Origin: Porphyromonadaceae bacterium
GTDB lineage: Bacteria; Bacteroidota; Bacteroidia; Bacteroidales; CAMTPD01
Length of the DNA stretch: 22,289 nucleotides
Reading direction: 5' to 3'
Assembly (NCBI GenBank): GCA_003447595.1
Contig: DLYT01000149.1
Location: 11,630-33,918 of the forward strand
Shown: positions 1 to 7,440 of the stretch, in pieces
Position numbering within the stretch: position 1 is the stretch's first letter
Layout of the letters: every line of letters begins with the position of its first letter
The notes under the pieces: model-generated
What the model was told of the DNA's origin: nothing
What the model saw: only the letters and a program-made list of their open reading frames with translations
The model's database searches: none
Translations under genes and position numbers: made by a program

Positions 1-102
1 GTCAGGTCGCCACCTGACGATTCACGCTTCATTAGAATCAAATCGTTCGATGGGCATCAAACGATTCTGGGTTCGCTAAGATTGAAAGCGATCAAAGGGT
101 AA
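1..102 (+). CDS. Possible 3' end of an upstream gene (partial, unrecognised)
   Basis: Frame 1 is open from the left edge for 33 codons and stops at TAA 100-102. The peptide ends ...DGHQTILGSLRLKAIKG. The stretch is visibly less AT-rich than the 370 bases after it, as expected if coding ends here. I do not recognise the family. Frame 2 is open for a similar length (25 codons), so the call rests on weak evidence. Two perfect inverted repeats lie inside it (1-18 and 41-66), which could mean this is structured non-coding DNA instead. Confidence 0.25.
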   Translation, partial: VRSPPDDSRFIRIKSFDGHQTILGSLRLKAIKG

Positions 103-301
103 ATTGCAGGAGGTGGATGTATTTGGTCGTTTGGCGCATTACAGATGTAATTTTTCAAGGTTGCATACATTTCGATTAAAATTTACCGAAAGCGGTATTT
201 TTTACATAAAAAACAGGGTGTATCTCTCATTCCTTTCAAAAAGCAAGCATACATATTTTTATCCTTATCGTGCTTATGATCATTAAAAAAATAAAAACTC
301 G

Positions 302-333
302 CAAAATGGGAAAAATGCATTCATCCCATTTTG
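302..333. repeat. 10-bp perfect inverted repeat in AT-rich intergenic DNA
   Basis: CAAAATGGGA at 302-311 is the exact reverse complement of TCCCATTTTG at 324-333, with a 12-base loop that contains the palindrome AATGCATT. On the minus strand a T-rich run follows after four bases. On the plus strand the tail is only TTTTGTTTACG. It could be a weak terminator for whatever ends near position 102. The rest of 103-420 is AT-rich and shows no convincing gene. Confidence 0.4.
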
Positions 334-425
334 TTTACGCTTAGATATGCCTGATAGATAAAGGATATTGATATTTGTGATGGTTTATATCGGGTGAAAT
401 GTTAATGTTAAATAGGTTGTATTTG

Positions 426-440
426 TCTCTTTGAAAGAGA
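426..440. promoter_or_regulatory. Candidate operator upstream of the ROK kinase promoter
   Basis: TCTCTTTGAAAGAGA is a perfect palindrome with 7-base arms around a central G. It is flanked by two direct copies of ATTTGTCTC (421-429 and 440-448). It sits about 30 bases upstream of the -33 element, a plausible place for a regulator to bind. No cognate regulator is encoded in the window. Confidence 0.35.
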
Positions 441-470
441 TTTGTCTCAATTATTTTTTATCTGTGAAAT

Positions 471-502
471 GTTGTTTTTTATTTCTAAACCCTATATATT
501 TG
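471..502 (+). promoter_or_regulatory. Bacteroidota-type promoter of the ROK kinase gene
   Basis: GTTG at 471-474, a 20-base spacer and TATATTTG at 495-502 fit the -33/-7 pattern TTTG-N19-21-TAnnTTTG of the primary sigma factor in this phylum. Transcription would start near 509, giving a leader of roughly 27 bases before the ATG at 536. Confidence 0.7.
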
Positions 503-535
503 CCTTTAAAGTAATGAATTAAAATTTATAAGCAT

Positions 536-1516
536 ATGGTCATGGAAAAGCCTTACGTAGTAGGTATAGATATTGGCGGAACAAATACTGTATTCGGTAT
601 TGTTGATGCAAGAGGTTCGATTCTTCATAGTGGCTCTATCAAAACAGGTCAGTATAAAGAAATTAATGAATATGTAGATGCCCTTGCAAAAGGCCTTACT
701 ACAGTTATCGAACAAGCCGGTGGCATTGAAAAGATCAAAGGTATCGGTGTAGGCGCGCCTAACGGTAACTACTTTAATGGTTGCATTGAATTTGCTCCAA
801 ACCTACCATGGAAAGGAACAATTCCTTTGGCAAAGCTTATTAGCGAAAGACTTGGAGGTATTACAGTAAACCTTACAAACGACGCGAATGCAGCTGCTAT
901 CGGTGAGATGACTTACGGTGCTGCTCGCGGCATGAAAGACTTTATCGTAATCACACTTGGTACAGGTGTAGGTAGCGGTATCGTTGTAGGCGGCGATCTA
1001 GTATACGGTCACGATGGTTTTGCAGGAGAACTTGGTCACGTAATTATGCGTCGCGGCGAAGAAGGTCGTATGTGTGGTTGCGGACGTAAAGGTTGTCTTG
1101 AAACGTATACTTCAGCTACAGGTGTAGCTCGCACAGCACGCGAATTTCTAGAAAAGCGTGATGAGCCAAGTGTATTGCGCGAACTTGATCCGGCTAGCAT
1201 TACATCGAAAGATGTATTTGACGCAGCTATCAAAGGCGACAAACTAGCGTTGGATATCTTCGAATTTACAGGAAATATGCTAGGTGAAGCGTTTGCAGAC
1301 TTTATTGCATTCTCTAGCCCTGAAGCAATCATCCTATTCGGTGGTCTTACCAAAGCAGGCGACTTGATCATGGATCCTATCAAGAAAAGCATGGAGAAAA
1401 ACTTGCTTAAAGTATTTGCAGGCAAAACAAAATTGATGTTCTCTGAACTAAAAGAAAGTGATGCGGCAGTATTGGGTGCGAGTGCTCTAGGCTGGGAAAC
1501 CAGAGGTGAAGCTTAA
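536..1516 (+). CDS. glk: ROK-family sugar kinase, probable glucokinase
   Basis: Cytosolic ATP-dependent sugar kinase that would phosphorylate glucose or a related hexose at entry to glycolysis. The 326 residues show the ROK hallmarks in order: phosphate-binding GIDIGGTN (10-17), the NDANA segment with probable catalytic Asp116, the ATP-loop GTGVGSG (142-148), GELGH (164-168), and the zinc cluster CGCGRKGCLE (180-189), in which His168 and Cys180, 182 and 187 are the expected ligands. Length fits single-domain ROK kinases and there is no N-terminal helix-turn-helix, so it is not a ROK repressor. The start at 536 follows the promoter at 471-502; an ATG two codons on (542) is equally possible. 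It is monocistronic, ending in the hairpin at 1538-1568. Sugar specificity cannot be read reliably: fructokinase or N-acetylhexosamine kinase activity is possible. Confidence 0.85.
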   Translation: MVMEKPYVVGIDIGGTNTVFGIVDARGSILHSGSIKTGQYKEINEYVDALAKGLTTVIEQAGGIEKIKGIGVGAPNGNYFNGCIEFAPNLPWKGTIPLAKLISERLGGITVNLTNDANAAAIGEMTYGAARGMKDFIVITLGTGVGSGIVVGGDLVYGHDGFAGELGHVIMRRGEEGRMCGCGRKGCLETYTSATGVARTAREFLEKRDEPSVLRELDPASITSKDVFDAAIKGDKLALDIFEFTGNMLGEAFADFIAFSSPEAIILFGGLTKAGDLIMDPIKKSMEKNLLKVFAGKTKLMFSELKESDAAVLGASALGWETRGEA

Positions 1517-1537
1517 TTCATAAACATATATGCAAAG

Positions 1538-1568
1538 AAAGGTCTTCTATCGTAGAAGGCCTTTTTTT
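1538..1568. terminator. Intrinsic terminator of the ROK kinase gene, possibly bidirectional
   Basis: A 12-bp stem (1538-1549 with 1553-1564, one G-U pair, 3-base loop) is followed by a T run on the plus strand. On the minus strand the tail is weaker (CTTTGC), but the hairpin also lies just past the end of the convergent DUF1232 gene. Confidence 0.85.
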
Positions 1569-1604
1569 GTATACTTACCTTTGAGGTTTAGTTCTTAATT
1601 CTGC

Positions 1605-1994
1605 TTATTTTGTTTGATTTATGATCAACATGGTTATTGATATAATCAATAATATCCAGATAGCGGCAATTAGGACAGCGGCATATATTCCTAGTTTTTT
1701 ATTGATTTGCATTGCACTCTCAGCCTTTTTTCGGCATTCATTCATTACGTCTTTAGGAATTAGTTTAAGCGATAGGGTAATCATTAGAGGAATAATGAGT
1801 AAGTCATCGACCAATCCAAGAACGGGAATAAAGTCAGGGATTAGGTCGATCGGACTTAAGGCATAGCTAATTGTGACAGCAATCAATATTTTCGCTAAAA
1901 TTGGAGTGCGACGATCTTTTAGCGCAAGATATATTGCTGATAATTCAACTTTAAGCGATTTTGCCTTGTCTCTAAGTCTGCTTATTCGATTCAT
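1605..1994 (-). CDS. DUF1232 (YkvA-like) small membrane protein
   Basis: 129 residues of unknown function. The diagnostic DUF1232 core is clear: YALSPIDLIPDFIPVLG followed by LVDDLLIIPLMI (about residues 45-72), the Asp/Pro-rich motif that defines the family. A second hydrophobic stretch at the C-terminus (AAVLIAAIWILLIISITMLII, about 103-123) is a likely transmembrane anchor. The basic N-terminus (MNRISRLRDKAKSLK) would stay cytoplasmic. It converges on the sugar kinase and has no operon partner. No clear -7 element lies upstream; TAACTTTA (minus strand, 2035-2042) is one mismatch from consensus. DUF1232 proteins have no settled biochemical role. Confidence 0.8.
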   Translation of the reverse strand: MNRISRLRDKAKSLKVELSAIYLALKDRRTPILAKILIAVTISYALSPIDLIPDFIPVLGLVDDLLIIPLMITLSLKLIPKDVMNECRKKAESAMQINKKLGIYAAVLIAAIWILLIISITMLIINQTK

Positions 1995-2094
1995 TATAAA
2001 GTATCTCTATGATCTATAACGAACTATTTCTATATAAAGTTATAATCAGCGAGGAGAAATATTTGAATGAATACGATTTAGAATAGTTCTTTTC

Positions 2095-2102
2095 TATATT
2101 TG
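2095..2102 (+). promoter_or_regulatory. -7 element of the Nudix gene
   Basis: TATATTTG matches TAnnTTTG. No good -33 motif is seen at the usual spacing. Transcription would begin near 2109, so the in-frame TTG at 2114 would have almost no leader. This favours the ATG at 2138. Confidence 0.55.
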
Positions 2103-2137
2103 TATAAAATCTATTGTTCAGATTTAAATTGCTTGAT

Positions 2138-2662
2138 ATGAAACATCCATTATCTCAATTTACATATTGCCCCAAGTGTGGCGCGCATTCGTTTGTCGAA
2201 AACAATGAGAAGTCGAAGAAATGTACGGCATGTGGCTTTGTGTATTACTTCAACTCTTCGGCGGCAGTAGCTTGTTTCTTGTTTAATAAAGACGGACAGA
2301 TGTTACTGGTGCGCAGAGCTAAGAATCCGGCAAAAGGAACGCTCGATCTGCCGGGCGGTTTTATCGACATGCACGAAACGGCCGAAGAGGCAGTGGCGCG
2401 AGAACTGGAAGAGGAAACCGGAATTGGATACCTCGATTCGTGTCAATATCTTTTCTCCTTGCCCAATATCTACGAGTACTCGGGCTTTGAAGTGCACACA
2501 CTCGATCTGTTTTTCAAAGCAACTGTTGATAACTTCGAAGAAGTGGTTGCGGCAGATGACGCAGCCGAGATCCTGATTGTAGATCCCGCGACACTCGATC
2601 CCGAAGCCTTCGGTTTGTTGTCAATCAAGAAAGCCGTCGAGCTTTACAAGCAAATGCTATAA
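2138..2662 (+). CDS. Nudix hydrolase with N-terminal zinc ribbon
   Basis: Predicted cytosolic hydrolase of a nucleoside-diphosphate-linked compound (NDP-X to NMP plus P-X); the substrate is not determinable from sequence. With the ATG at 2138 the protein has 174 residues. A treble-clef/zinc ribbon comes first (Cys11, Cys14, Cys29, Cys32; CPKCG and CTACG), then a Nudix domain whose box matches GX5EX7REUXEEXGU exactly: Gly74, Glu80, Arg88-Glu89-Leu90, Glu92-Glu93, Gly95-Ile96. Zinc ribbon plus Nudix resembles NudC-type NADH pyrophosphatases, but I do not see their SQPWPFPxS signature after the box, so I do not name it nudC. The frame extends eight codons upstream to a TTG, which is unlikely given the promoter. 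The beta-propeller gene follows after 73 bases, possibly on the same transcript. GC is high locally (38 of 60 bases at 2341-2400). Confidence 0.85.
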   Translation: MKHPLSQFTYCPKCGAHSFVENNEKSKKCTACGFVYYFNSSAAVACFLFNKDGQMLLVRRAKNPAKGTLDLPGGFIDMHETAEEAVARELEEETGIGYLDSCQYLFSLPNIYEYSGFEVHTLDLFFKATVDNFEEVVAADDAAEILIVDPATLDPEAFGLLSIKKAVELYKQML

Positions 2663-2735
2663 CGATAAGAGCGATCTGCCGATACAATTACTTGTTGTGG
2701 AGTCGTCCTTGTTTTCAATTTTAAATCTAGATACC

Positions 2736-3962
2736 ATGAAATACTATACACCTTTCTTATTGTCTTTTCTATTGCTTGGTTGTATCGGTTGCAACAAGCA
2801 AAGACCGGTAGAGCAAACGGGTGCTCTACTCGAAATTCCATTATACAGCGCAGAGCCTACGGTGCTGACCAACTTGTCTGACGTGGCAACGAAGGTTGAG
2901 TTTTGCAACCTATCGAGTGAGGTCTCTTTTAAAAAGAAAATCCCGAATGACGTGGCCTTGACCGATAGCTTCGTGTTTGTTTTGCTCGACGACGGGATTT
3001 ATCAGTTTACAAGTACCGGCGATTTCATTCGAGTGATTGGCCAACGGGGAAAAGGGCGAGGAGAGTTTAAGCGATTGATGCCACCGCTCGAGGTTGATGT
3101 CGATAATCAAATCTGCTATGTTGCCGATAAAGGCAATCAAAAGATCATGGGTTTTAATTACGACGGTACGCTCAATAAAGAAATCCCGCTATCACAACTT
3201 TGCGTAATGAACTTTGTAGATGGTGATACCTTTATGCTTACACCCAACTTCAAAGATCGTTTTATGCTCAACACCCCCCTGGCAAAATTAATAAACGGGA
3301 AAGGGGAGGCGATCGAAACGATCAAAAGTTCCTTTTATCCCATCAATAAAGGAAATCGAAAAGACTCTCACTACGGAGCATTCTACAATCCCGTTTGGCG
3401 ATACAACGATTCTGTTTATACGATGGAGTATGGCAACGATACCATCTACAAACTTGTGGATAAAGCGTTGATACCCGACAAAGTGCTTACGGGTACTACC
3501 TACAAACCCTCCCTGTTTCATTTGTTTCACAGCGGAATGCCGGACAAGGTTATTGTAAACTCTTTGTTTCTTCGTCCCAACTCAGCCGTGTGCGAATCGG
3601 ATAGTTTTCTTATGTTTCGTACCAAATATGCCGACGGGCGTTTCTTTATGATTTACAATAAGCAAACCGGAGCAATCGCACGAACAGATCATCCCGACGC
3701 AGAAGTCAGTGAAAAAAGAAAGCAGCGTTTGTCTTCTTACTTTATCGACGACATGCTCACCGGCCAAGACTTTGAACCCGTTTACCAAAGTGGCAACAAA
3801 ATCATCGGACTCATATCCGGCTACGATCTTTACGACGCAAAAGACGAAATCCTAGAGTTCGTAAAAACAACGAACCACCCACAAGCATCAACCTTGATCG
3901 ATGTTATTTCTGAATGTTATCTTATAGATAATCCGATGCTTTTGATCGTTACCTTGAAGTAG
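2736..3962 (+). CDS. Lipoprotein with 6-bladed beta-propeller fold
   Basis: 408 residues. The N-terminus MKYYTPFLLSFLLLGCIGCNKQ is a lipoprotein signal. Cys16 (after LLG) or Cys19 (after CIG) would be lipidated, anchoring the protein to an envelope membrane. The body matches the 6-bladed beta-propeller family that is abundant in Bacteroidales: repeated strands ending in short aromatic/Asp turns, for example DSFVFVLLDDGIYQFTSTGD, then FIRVIGQRGKGRGEF (about 98-112) and CYVADKGNQKIMGFNYDG, an NHL-like blade. No catalytic motif is visible. Such propellers are usually binding or scaffold proteins, and their ligands are mostly unknown. The frame opens at GTG 2697, but that would put 13 residues before the signal peptide, so ATG 2736 is chosen. 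Codon and base usage resemble the Nudix gene rather than the flanking genes. Confidence 0.8.
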   Translation: MKYYTPFLLSFLLLGCIGCNKQRPVEQTGALLEIPLYSAEPTVLTNLSDVATKVEFCNLSSEVSFKKKIPNDVALTDSFVFVLLDDGIYQFTSTGDFIRVIGQRGKGRGEFKRLMPPLEVDVDNQICYVADKGNQKIMGFNYDGTLNKEIPLSQLCVMNFVDGDTFMLTPNFKDRFMLNTPLAKLINGKGEAIETIKSSFYPINKGNRKDSHYGAFYNPVWRYNDSVYTMEYGNDTIYKLVDKALIPDKVLTGTTYKPSLFHLFHSGMPDKVIVNSLFLRPNSAVCESDSFLMFRTKYADGRFFMIYNKQTGAIARTDHPDAEVSEKRKQRLSSYFIDDMLTGQDFEPVYQSGNKIIGLISGYDLYDAKDEILEFVKTTNHPQASTLIDVISECYLIDNPMLLIVTLK

Positions 3963-4110
3963 AGACAAGGCTCTACTTCTCTTGGATATTGTAAATGTTA
4001 TATGAAATAGATTAATGTTACTAGTCTAATTTTCATGATAAAAGAGTATAAGTTTTACTTTATATAATACAATGTATTTAGAGTGGGGAGTTGTGTGTTT
4101 GACTTATTCT

Positions 4111-4368
4111 GACTTTTGGCTTTGTGATGAGTATAAGTCTAGCTTTTATTCCGTATTTATGAGTAAATCAAACAAAAGTTTATTTATACGTGTTGTATGA
4201 GTAAACCCAACATGTGCATGAATAGCTAAACTTATGGCGGTTGAAAAGACGTATTGTTGACTTTATTCGGTTGATAAAACAGGGTCTATATCCTCAAAGA
4301 AATAAATCATTTATAAGTTTAAGTATAAAATACTCATTTGTTTCGTGAAATCAAATGGGTTATTTTTT
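4111..4368 (+). other. Possible small transcription unit with three chained mini-ORFs
   Basis: The plus strand holds three short frames, each beginning ATGAGT: 4127-4162 (MSISLAFIPYL), 4159-4200 (MSKSNKSLFIRVV) and 4197-4229 (MSKPNMCMNS). Each stop overlaps the next start as ATGA, the arrangement seen in translational coupling. GACTTTTG at 4111-4118 is one mismatch from the -7 consensus, and the hairpin at 4332-4368 would end the transcript. Frames this short arise readily by chance, so this is a candidate only. It could equally be a non-coding RNA or plain spacer. Confidence 0.2.
4332..4368 (+). terminator. Terminator-like hairpin just before the TPR gene promoter
   Basis: ACTCATTTG (4332-4340) pairs with CAAATGGGT (4352-4360), nine pairs with one mismatch or G-U, and TATTTTTT follows. 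It would block read-through from upstream into the TPR operon. Its tail abuts the -7 element at 4368-4375. Confidence 0.5.
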
Positions 4369-4375
4369 AAATTTG
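4368..4375 (+). promoter_or_regulatory. -7 element of the TPR/outer-membrane operon
   Basis: TAAATTTG matches TAnnTTTG exactly. The predicted start near 4382 gives a leader of about 48 bases to the ATG at 4430. A convincing -33 motif is not seen; the upstream hairpin occupies that position. Confidence 0.55.
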
Positions 4376-4429
4376 TGCACTGAAAACCAGGAATATGAAG
4401 TATAAATTCCTTAATAAATGTGATTACTG

Positions 4430-7429
4430 ATGAAGAAAGCGATTATACCCGTGTGCATTCTGCTTGCAACACACTGTGCCTATGGGCAGAGAAATCAGCA
4501 ATTTGATGCTAAGGACAGGCTTTTTGTAGAAGGTAGAGAACTTTTCATATTGAAGAACTATCCGGGTTGTTTGGATAAGCTCGAAGCGTATAAAGAAGAT
4601 GCTTCTAATCAAGATTTGATTCAAGAAGCGGATTTTTTGATTGCTGCTGTTGCTTACGAACAAGGATCGGAAGAAGCGTTGTCACTTCTGAATGAGTTTA
4701 TGGACAATTACCCAACGACTCCTCATCGTGACGAACTTTTGTTTATGATTGGTTCTTGTCATTTTGCAGAAGAGAACTATCAAAAAGCTGCATTTTGGTA
4801 TGATCAAAGTAATGTGGCTAATTTATCGTCGGAACAGCAGCAAGAGTATTGCTTCCGTTTGGCGTATTCATTGCTACAAACTAAAAAGATTGATCAATCG
4901 CGCCACTACTTTGAACTACTTAAACGCAATTCGAAGAAATACGAAGAGACTGCAACGTATTATCTAGGTTATATCGACTACGCCAAAGGAAACTACAAGT
5001 CGGCTCTAGCTACGATGAACAAGCTAAAGAACGATAAGGTATTTGGTGAGCAGGCTTTGTATTACATTGCACAAATAAACTTCCTAGAAGGTAAATACGA
5101 ACAAGCGATAAGCGAAGCTAAGAAGCTTTTGAAAGCATATCCGGATAGCAAAAATAATTCGGAGATGAATCGTGTGATTGGTAATTCATACTATATGTTG
5201 AATGCACCGGATCAGGCGATTACTTACTTAGAGAAATATGCTTCGGCGGTGGATTCTCCACTCCGTAGCGATATGTATATCTTGGGTGTTTGCTTGTTTA
5301 ACAGACAAGACTACAGCGATGCCATCAAATGGTTGGGCCGCGTGGTAAACAAACAAGACGAGGTTACTCAAAGTGCTTACCTGTATTTGGGTCAGTCTTA
5401 TTTGAAGCTGAAAGATAAGAACAATGCCCGTATGGCGTTCGAAATGGCTTCGAAACAAAACTACGATAAAGCTGCCAAAGAGGCTGCTCTATATAACTAT
5501 GCGTTGCTTATTCACGAAACAGCATTCTCAGGTTTCGGTGAGTCGGTAACTATTTTCGAAGAGTTTGTAAACAACTATCCAAACTCACAATACATTGATA
5601 AAGTAAACGACTACTTGGTAGAGGTATATCTTACTACTAAAAACTATCAGGCTGCGCTCAACTCGATCAATAAGATTAAGAATCCAAGCAACAAGATCTT
5701 GGCTGCTAAGCAAAGTATGTTGTTCCATTTGGGTACACAAGACTTTACAAACAGAGATTATCAACAGGCTGTTAATTACTTTAATCAAGCCATTGCCATG
5801 GGTAACCTTGGTGATGACATTCGTAGCAATGCTTACTTCTGGAGAGGCGAATCTCACTACAGAATGAATGAGTTTGCTCGTGCGGCCGATGATTTCAAAG
5901 CATATTTAAATACGGCTGCAAAACGCAATACGCAAATGTATGCGTTGGGTCAGTACAATCTTGGTTATGCGTTTTTCAAATTAAAACGTTACAACGAAGC
6001 GTTGGAGTATTTCCGTCGTTATGTAAATCAAGAGACTGATCAGTCGCTTACATCTGTAGCTGATGCCTACAACCGTATCGGTGACTGCTTGTTCAACAAC
6101 CGCCAGTTTGCCGAAGCGGAAACTTACTATTCGAAAGCTGCCGCATTGCAACCGAAAGCCAACGATTACGCAATGTATCAAAAAGGCTTCTTGCTTGGTT
6201 TGCAAAAAGACTATACACAAAAGATTCAGGTAATGGACAAGTTGCTTCGCGACTATCCGCAATCTCAATATGTAGACGATGCTTTGTTTGAAAAAGGTCG
6301 TGCGTATGTGATGCTTGAAAAACCAAACGATGCGATCTCTACTTTCGATCAGTTGATGCAACGTTTCCCTCAAAGTGTATTGTCGCGTAAAGCGGGTGTG
6401 CAATTAGGTTTGATTTATTTCAACGAAAATCAACTGGAGAAGGCTTCTGCTGCTTACCGCAATGTGATCAACAAATATCCGGGAAGTGACGAAGCTAAAA
6501 CTGCTCTTCAAGACTTGAAAGCGGTATACCTTGATTTGAATGATATCGATGGTTATGCAAACTATGTGAAGTCGTTGGGTGGTGCTGCTCAGTTTGAAGT
6601 AGGAGAGCAAGACTCACTTACTTATCTGGCTGCCGAAAAGCAATTCCTAAAAGGAGAAACTAAATCGGCCGAACGCAGTTTGATCAACTATCTGCAAAAC
6701 TATCCGAGTGGTGCGTTTGCTCCGAATGCAAACTTCTACCTTGGTTCGATCTATTTCGCAGAAAAGCAATATCCTGAAGCTCGCGCTAAATTCATGCAAG
6801 TGATCAATAGCGGAGATATGAAATACATGGAAGGTGCTTATGCGCGTCTTGCCGAAATGGATTACTTGAACAAAGAGTATGACAAAGCCTTGATGAACTT
6901 CAAGAAACTACAAGAAGTAGCTAACGATAAAGATAATATCGATGCTGCTAAGTTGGGTATCATGCGTTGTTCTGAAATCTTAGGTAACAACAAAGAGGCG
7001 ATTGAAGCTGCGAATAATTTGTTGCAAGATCCGAAGTTGTCTCCTGAGTTGATCGCCGAAGCACGCTTTGTGAGAGCAAAAGCTTATATCGCAACGAAAC
7101 AAACAACCAAAGCAATTGAAGACTTGAAAGCAGTGAGCAAAAATACACGAACTGTGTATGGTGCAGAGGCTAAATATCTTCTTGCGCAAGTTTACTTCGA
7201 TAGCAAGCAAACCGACAAAGCAGAAAAAGAATTGATGAACTTTATCGAAACCGGTACACCTCACCAATATTGGTTGGCGCGCGGATTTATCTTGCTTGCC
7301 GATATCTATATCAGCAAAGGTGACGATTTCCAAGCACGTCAGTATCTTGAAAGCTTGAAAAACAACTATAAAGGAAACGACGAGATTTCCGATATGATTC
7401 AAAACAGATTGAGTAAGTTGAAAAATTAA
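4430..7429 (+). CDS. Large secreted tetratricopeptide-repeat protein
   Basis: 999 residues. The signal peptide MKKAIIPVCILLATHCAYG would be cleaved after Gly19, placing the protein in the periplasm or at the inner face of the outer membrane. Essentially the whole mature chain is built from TPR and TPR-like helix pairs with the usual spacing of small and aromatic residues, for example ALYYIAQINFLEGKYEQAISEAKKLLKAYPDS, AYFWRGESHYRMNEFARAADDFKAYL and ANFYLGSIYFAEKQYPEARAKFMQVI. Many units end in YP or FP, the Sel1/BamD-like outer-membrane flavour (LLRDYPQS, LMQRFPQS, VINKYPGS). No enzyme domain is seen. TPR superhelices bind protein partners. The barrel gene starts 11 bases downstream, so the two are presumably co-transcribed and may act as a complex. 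Function is not established. Confidence 0.85.
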   Translation: MKKAIIPVCILLATHCAYGQRNQQFDAKDRLFVEGRELFILKNYPGCLDKLEAYKEDASNQDLIQEADFLIAAVAYEQGSEEALSLLNEFMDNYPTTPHRDELLFMIGSCHFAEENYQKAAFWYDQSNVANLSSEQQQEYCFRLAYSLLQTKKIDQSRHYFELLKRNSKKYEETATYYLGYIDYAKGNYKSALATMNKLKNDKVFGEQALYYIAQINFLEGKYEQAISEAKKLLKAYPDSKNNSEMNRVIGNSYYMLNAPDQAITYLEKYASAVDSPLRSDMYILGVCLFNRQDYSDAIKWLGRVVNKQDEVTQSAYLYLGQSYLKLKDKNNARMAFEMASKQNYDKAAKEAALYNYALLIHETAFSGFGESVTIFEEFVNNYPNSQYIDKVNDYLVEVYLTTKNYQAALNSINKIKNPSNKILAAKQSMLFHLGTQDFTNRDYQQAVNYFNQAIAMGNLGDDIRSNAYFWRGESHYRMNEFARAADDFKAYLNTAAKRNTQMYALGQYNLGYAFFKLKRYNEALEYFRRYVNQETDQSLTSVADAYNRIGDCLFNNRQFAEAETYYSKAAALQPKANDYAMYQKGFLLGLQKDYTQKIQVMDKLLRDYPQSQYVDDALFEKGRAYVMLEKPNDAISTFDQLMQRFPQSVLSRKAGVQLGLIYFNENQLEKASAAYRNVINKYPGSDEAKTALQDLKAVYLDLNDIDGYANYVKSLGGAAQFEVGEQDSLTYLAAEKQFLKGETKSAERSLINYLQNYPSGAFAPNANFYLGSIYFAEKQYPEARAKFMQVINSGDMKYMEGAYARLAEMDYLNKEYDKALMNFKKLQEVANDKDNIDAAKLGIMRCSEILGNNKEAIEAANNLLQDPKLSPELIAEARFVRAKAYIATKQTTKAIEDLKAVSKNTRTVYGAEAKYLLAQVYFDSKQTDKAEKELMNFIETGTPHQYWLARGFILLADIYISKGDDFQARQYLESLKNNYKGNDEISDMIQNRLSKLKN

Positions 7430-7440
7430 GGAAGGCTACA

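Larger units (their letters stand above)
3963..4429. other. 467-base AT-rich gap with repeats, mini-ORFs and a hairpin
   Basis: There is no conventional gene here. The heptamer ATGAGTA occurs three times on the plus strand (4127, 4159, 4197) and once inverted (4331-4337). GAGTATAAGT occurs twice (4044-4053 and 4129-4138). A 16-base near-direct repeat begins at 4159 and 4197 (14 of 16 identical). A terminator-like hairpin (4332-4368) and a -7 element (4368-4375) close the gap. Confidence 0.6.

Noticed and set aside
1..32. Minus-strand frame MKRESSGGDL starting at 32 and leaving the window
   Set aside because: Only ten codons are visible, and the closest -7 candidate (TACCCTTTG on the minus strand) has the wrong internal spacing. 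Cannot be supported.
104..286. 60-codon open frame beginning at TTG
   Set aside because: No ATG start, composition like the surrounding AT-rich spacer, no recognisable domain, and no promoter or ribosome-binding context.
2015..2044. TATAAC ... GTTATA inverted repeat upstream of the DUF1232 gene
   Set aside because: Six-base AT-rich arms with an 18-base gap are expected by chance in this composition.
6980..7402. 140-codon minus-strand frame within the TPR gene (similar ones at 5981-6403 and 10885-11364)
   Set aside because: Antisense shadows of strongly supported genes, rich in Phe/Cys/Ile/Arg as expected from reverse reading, with no domain or promoter.
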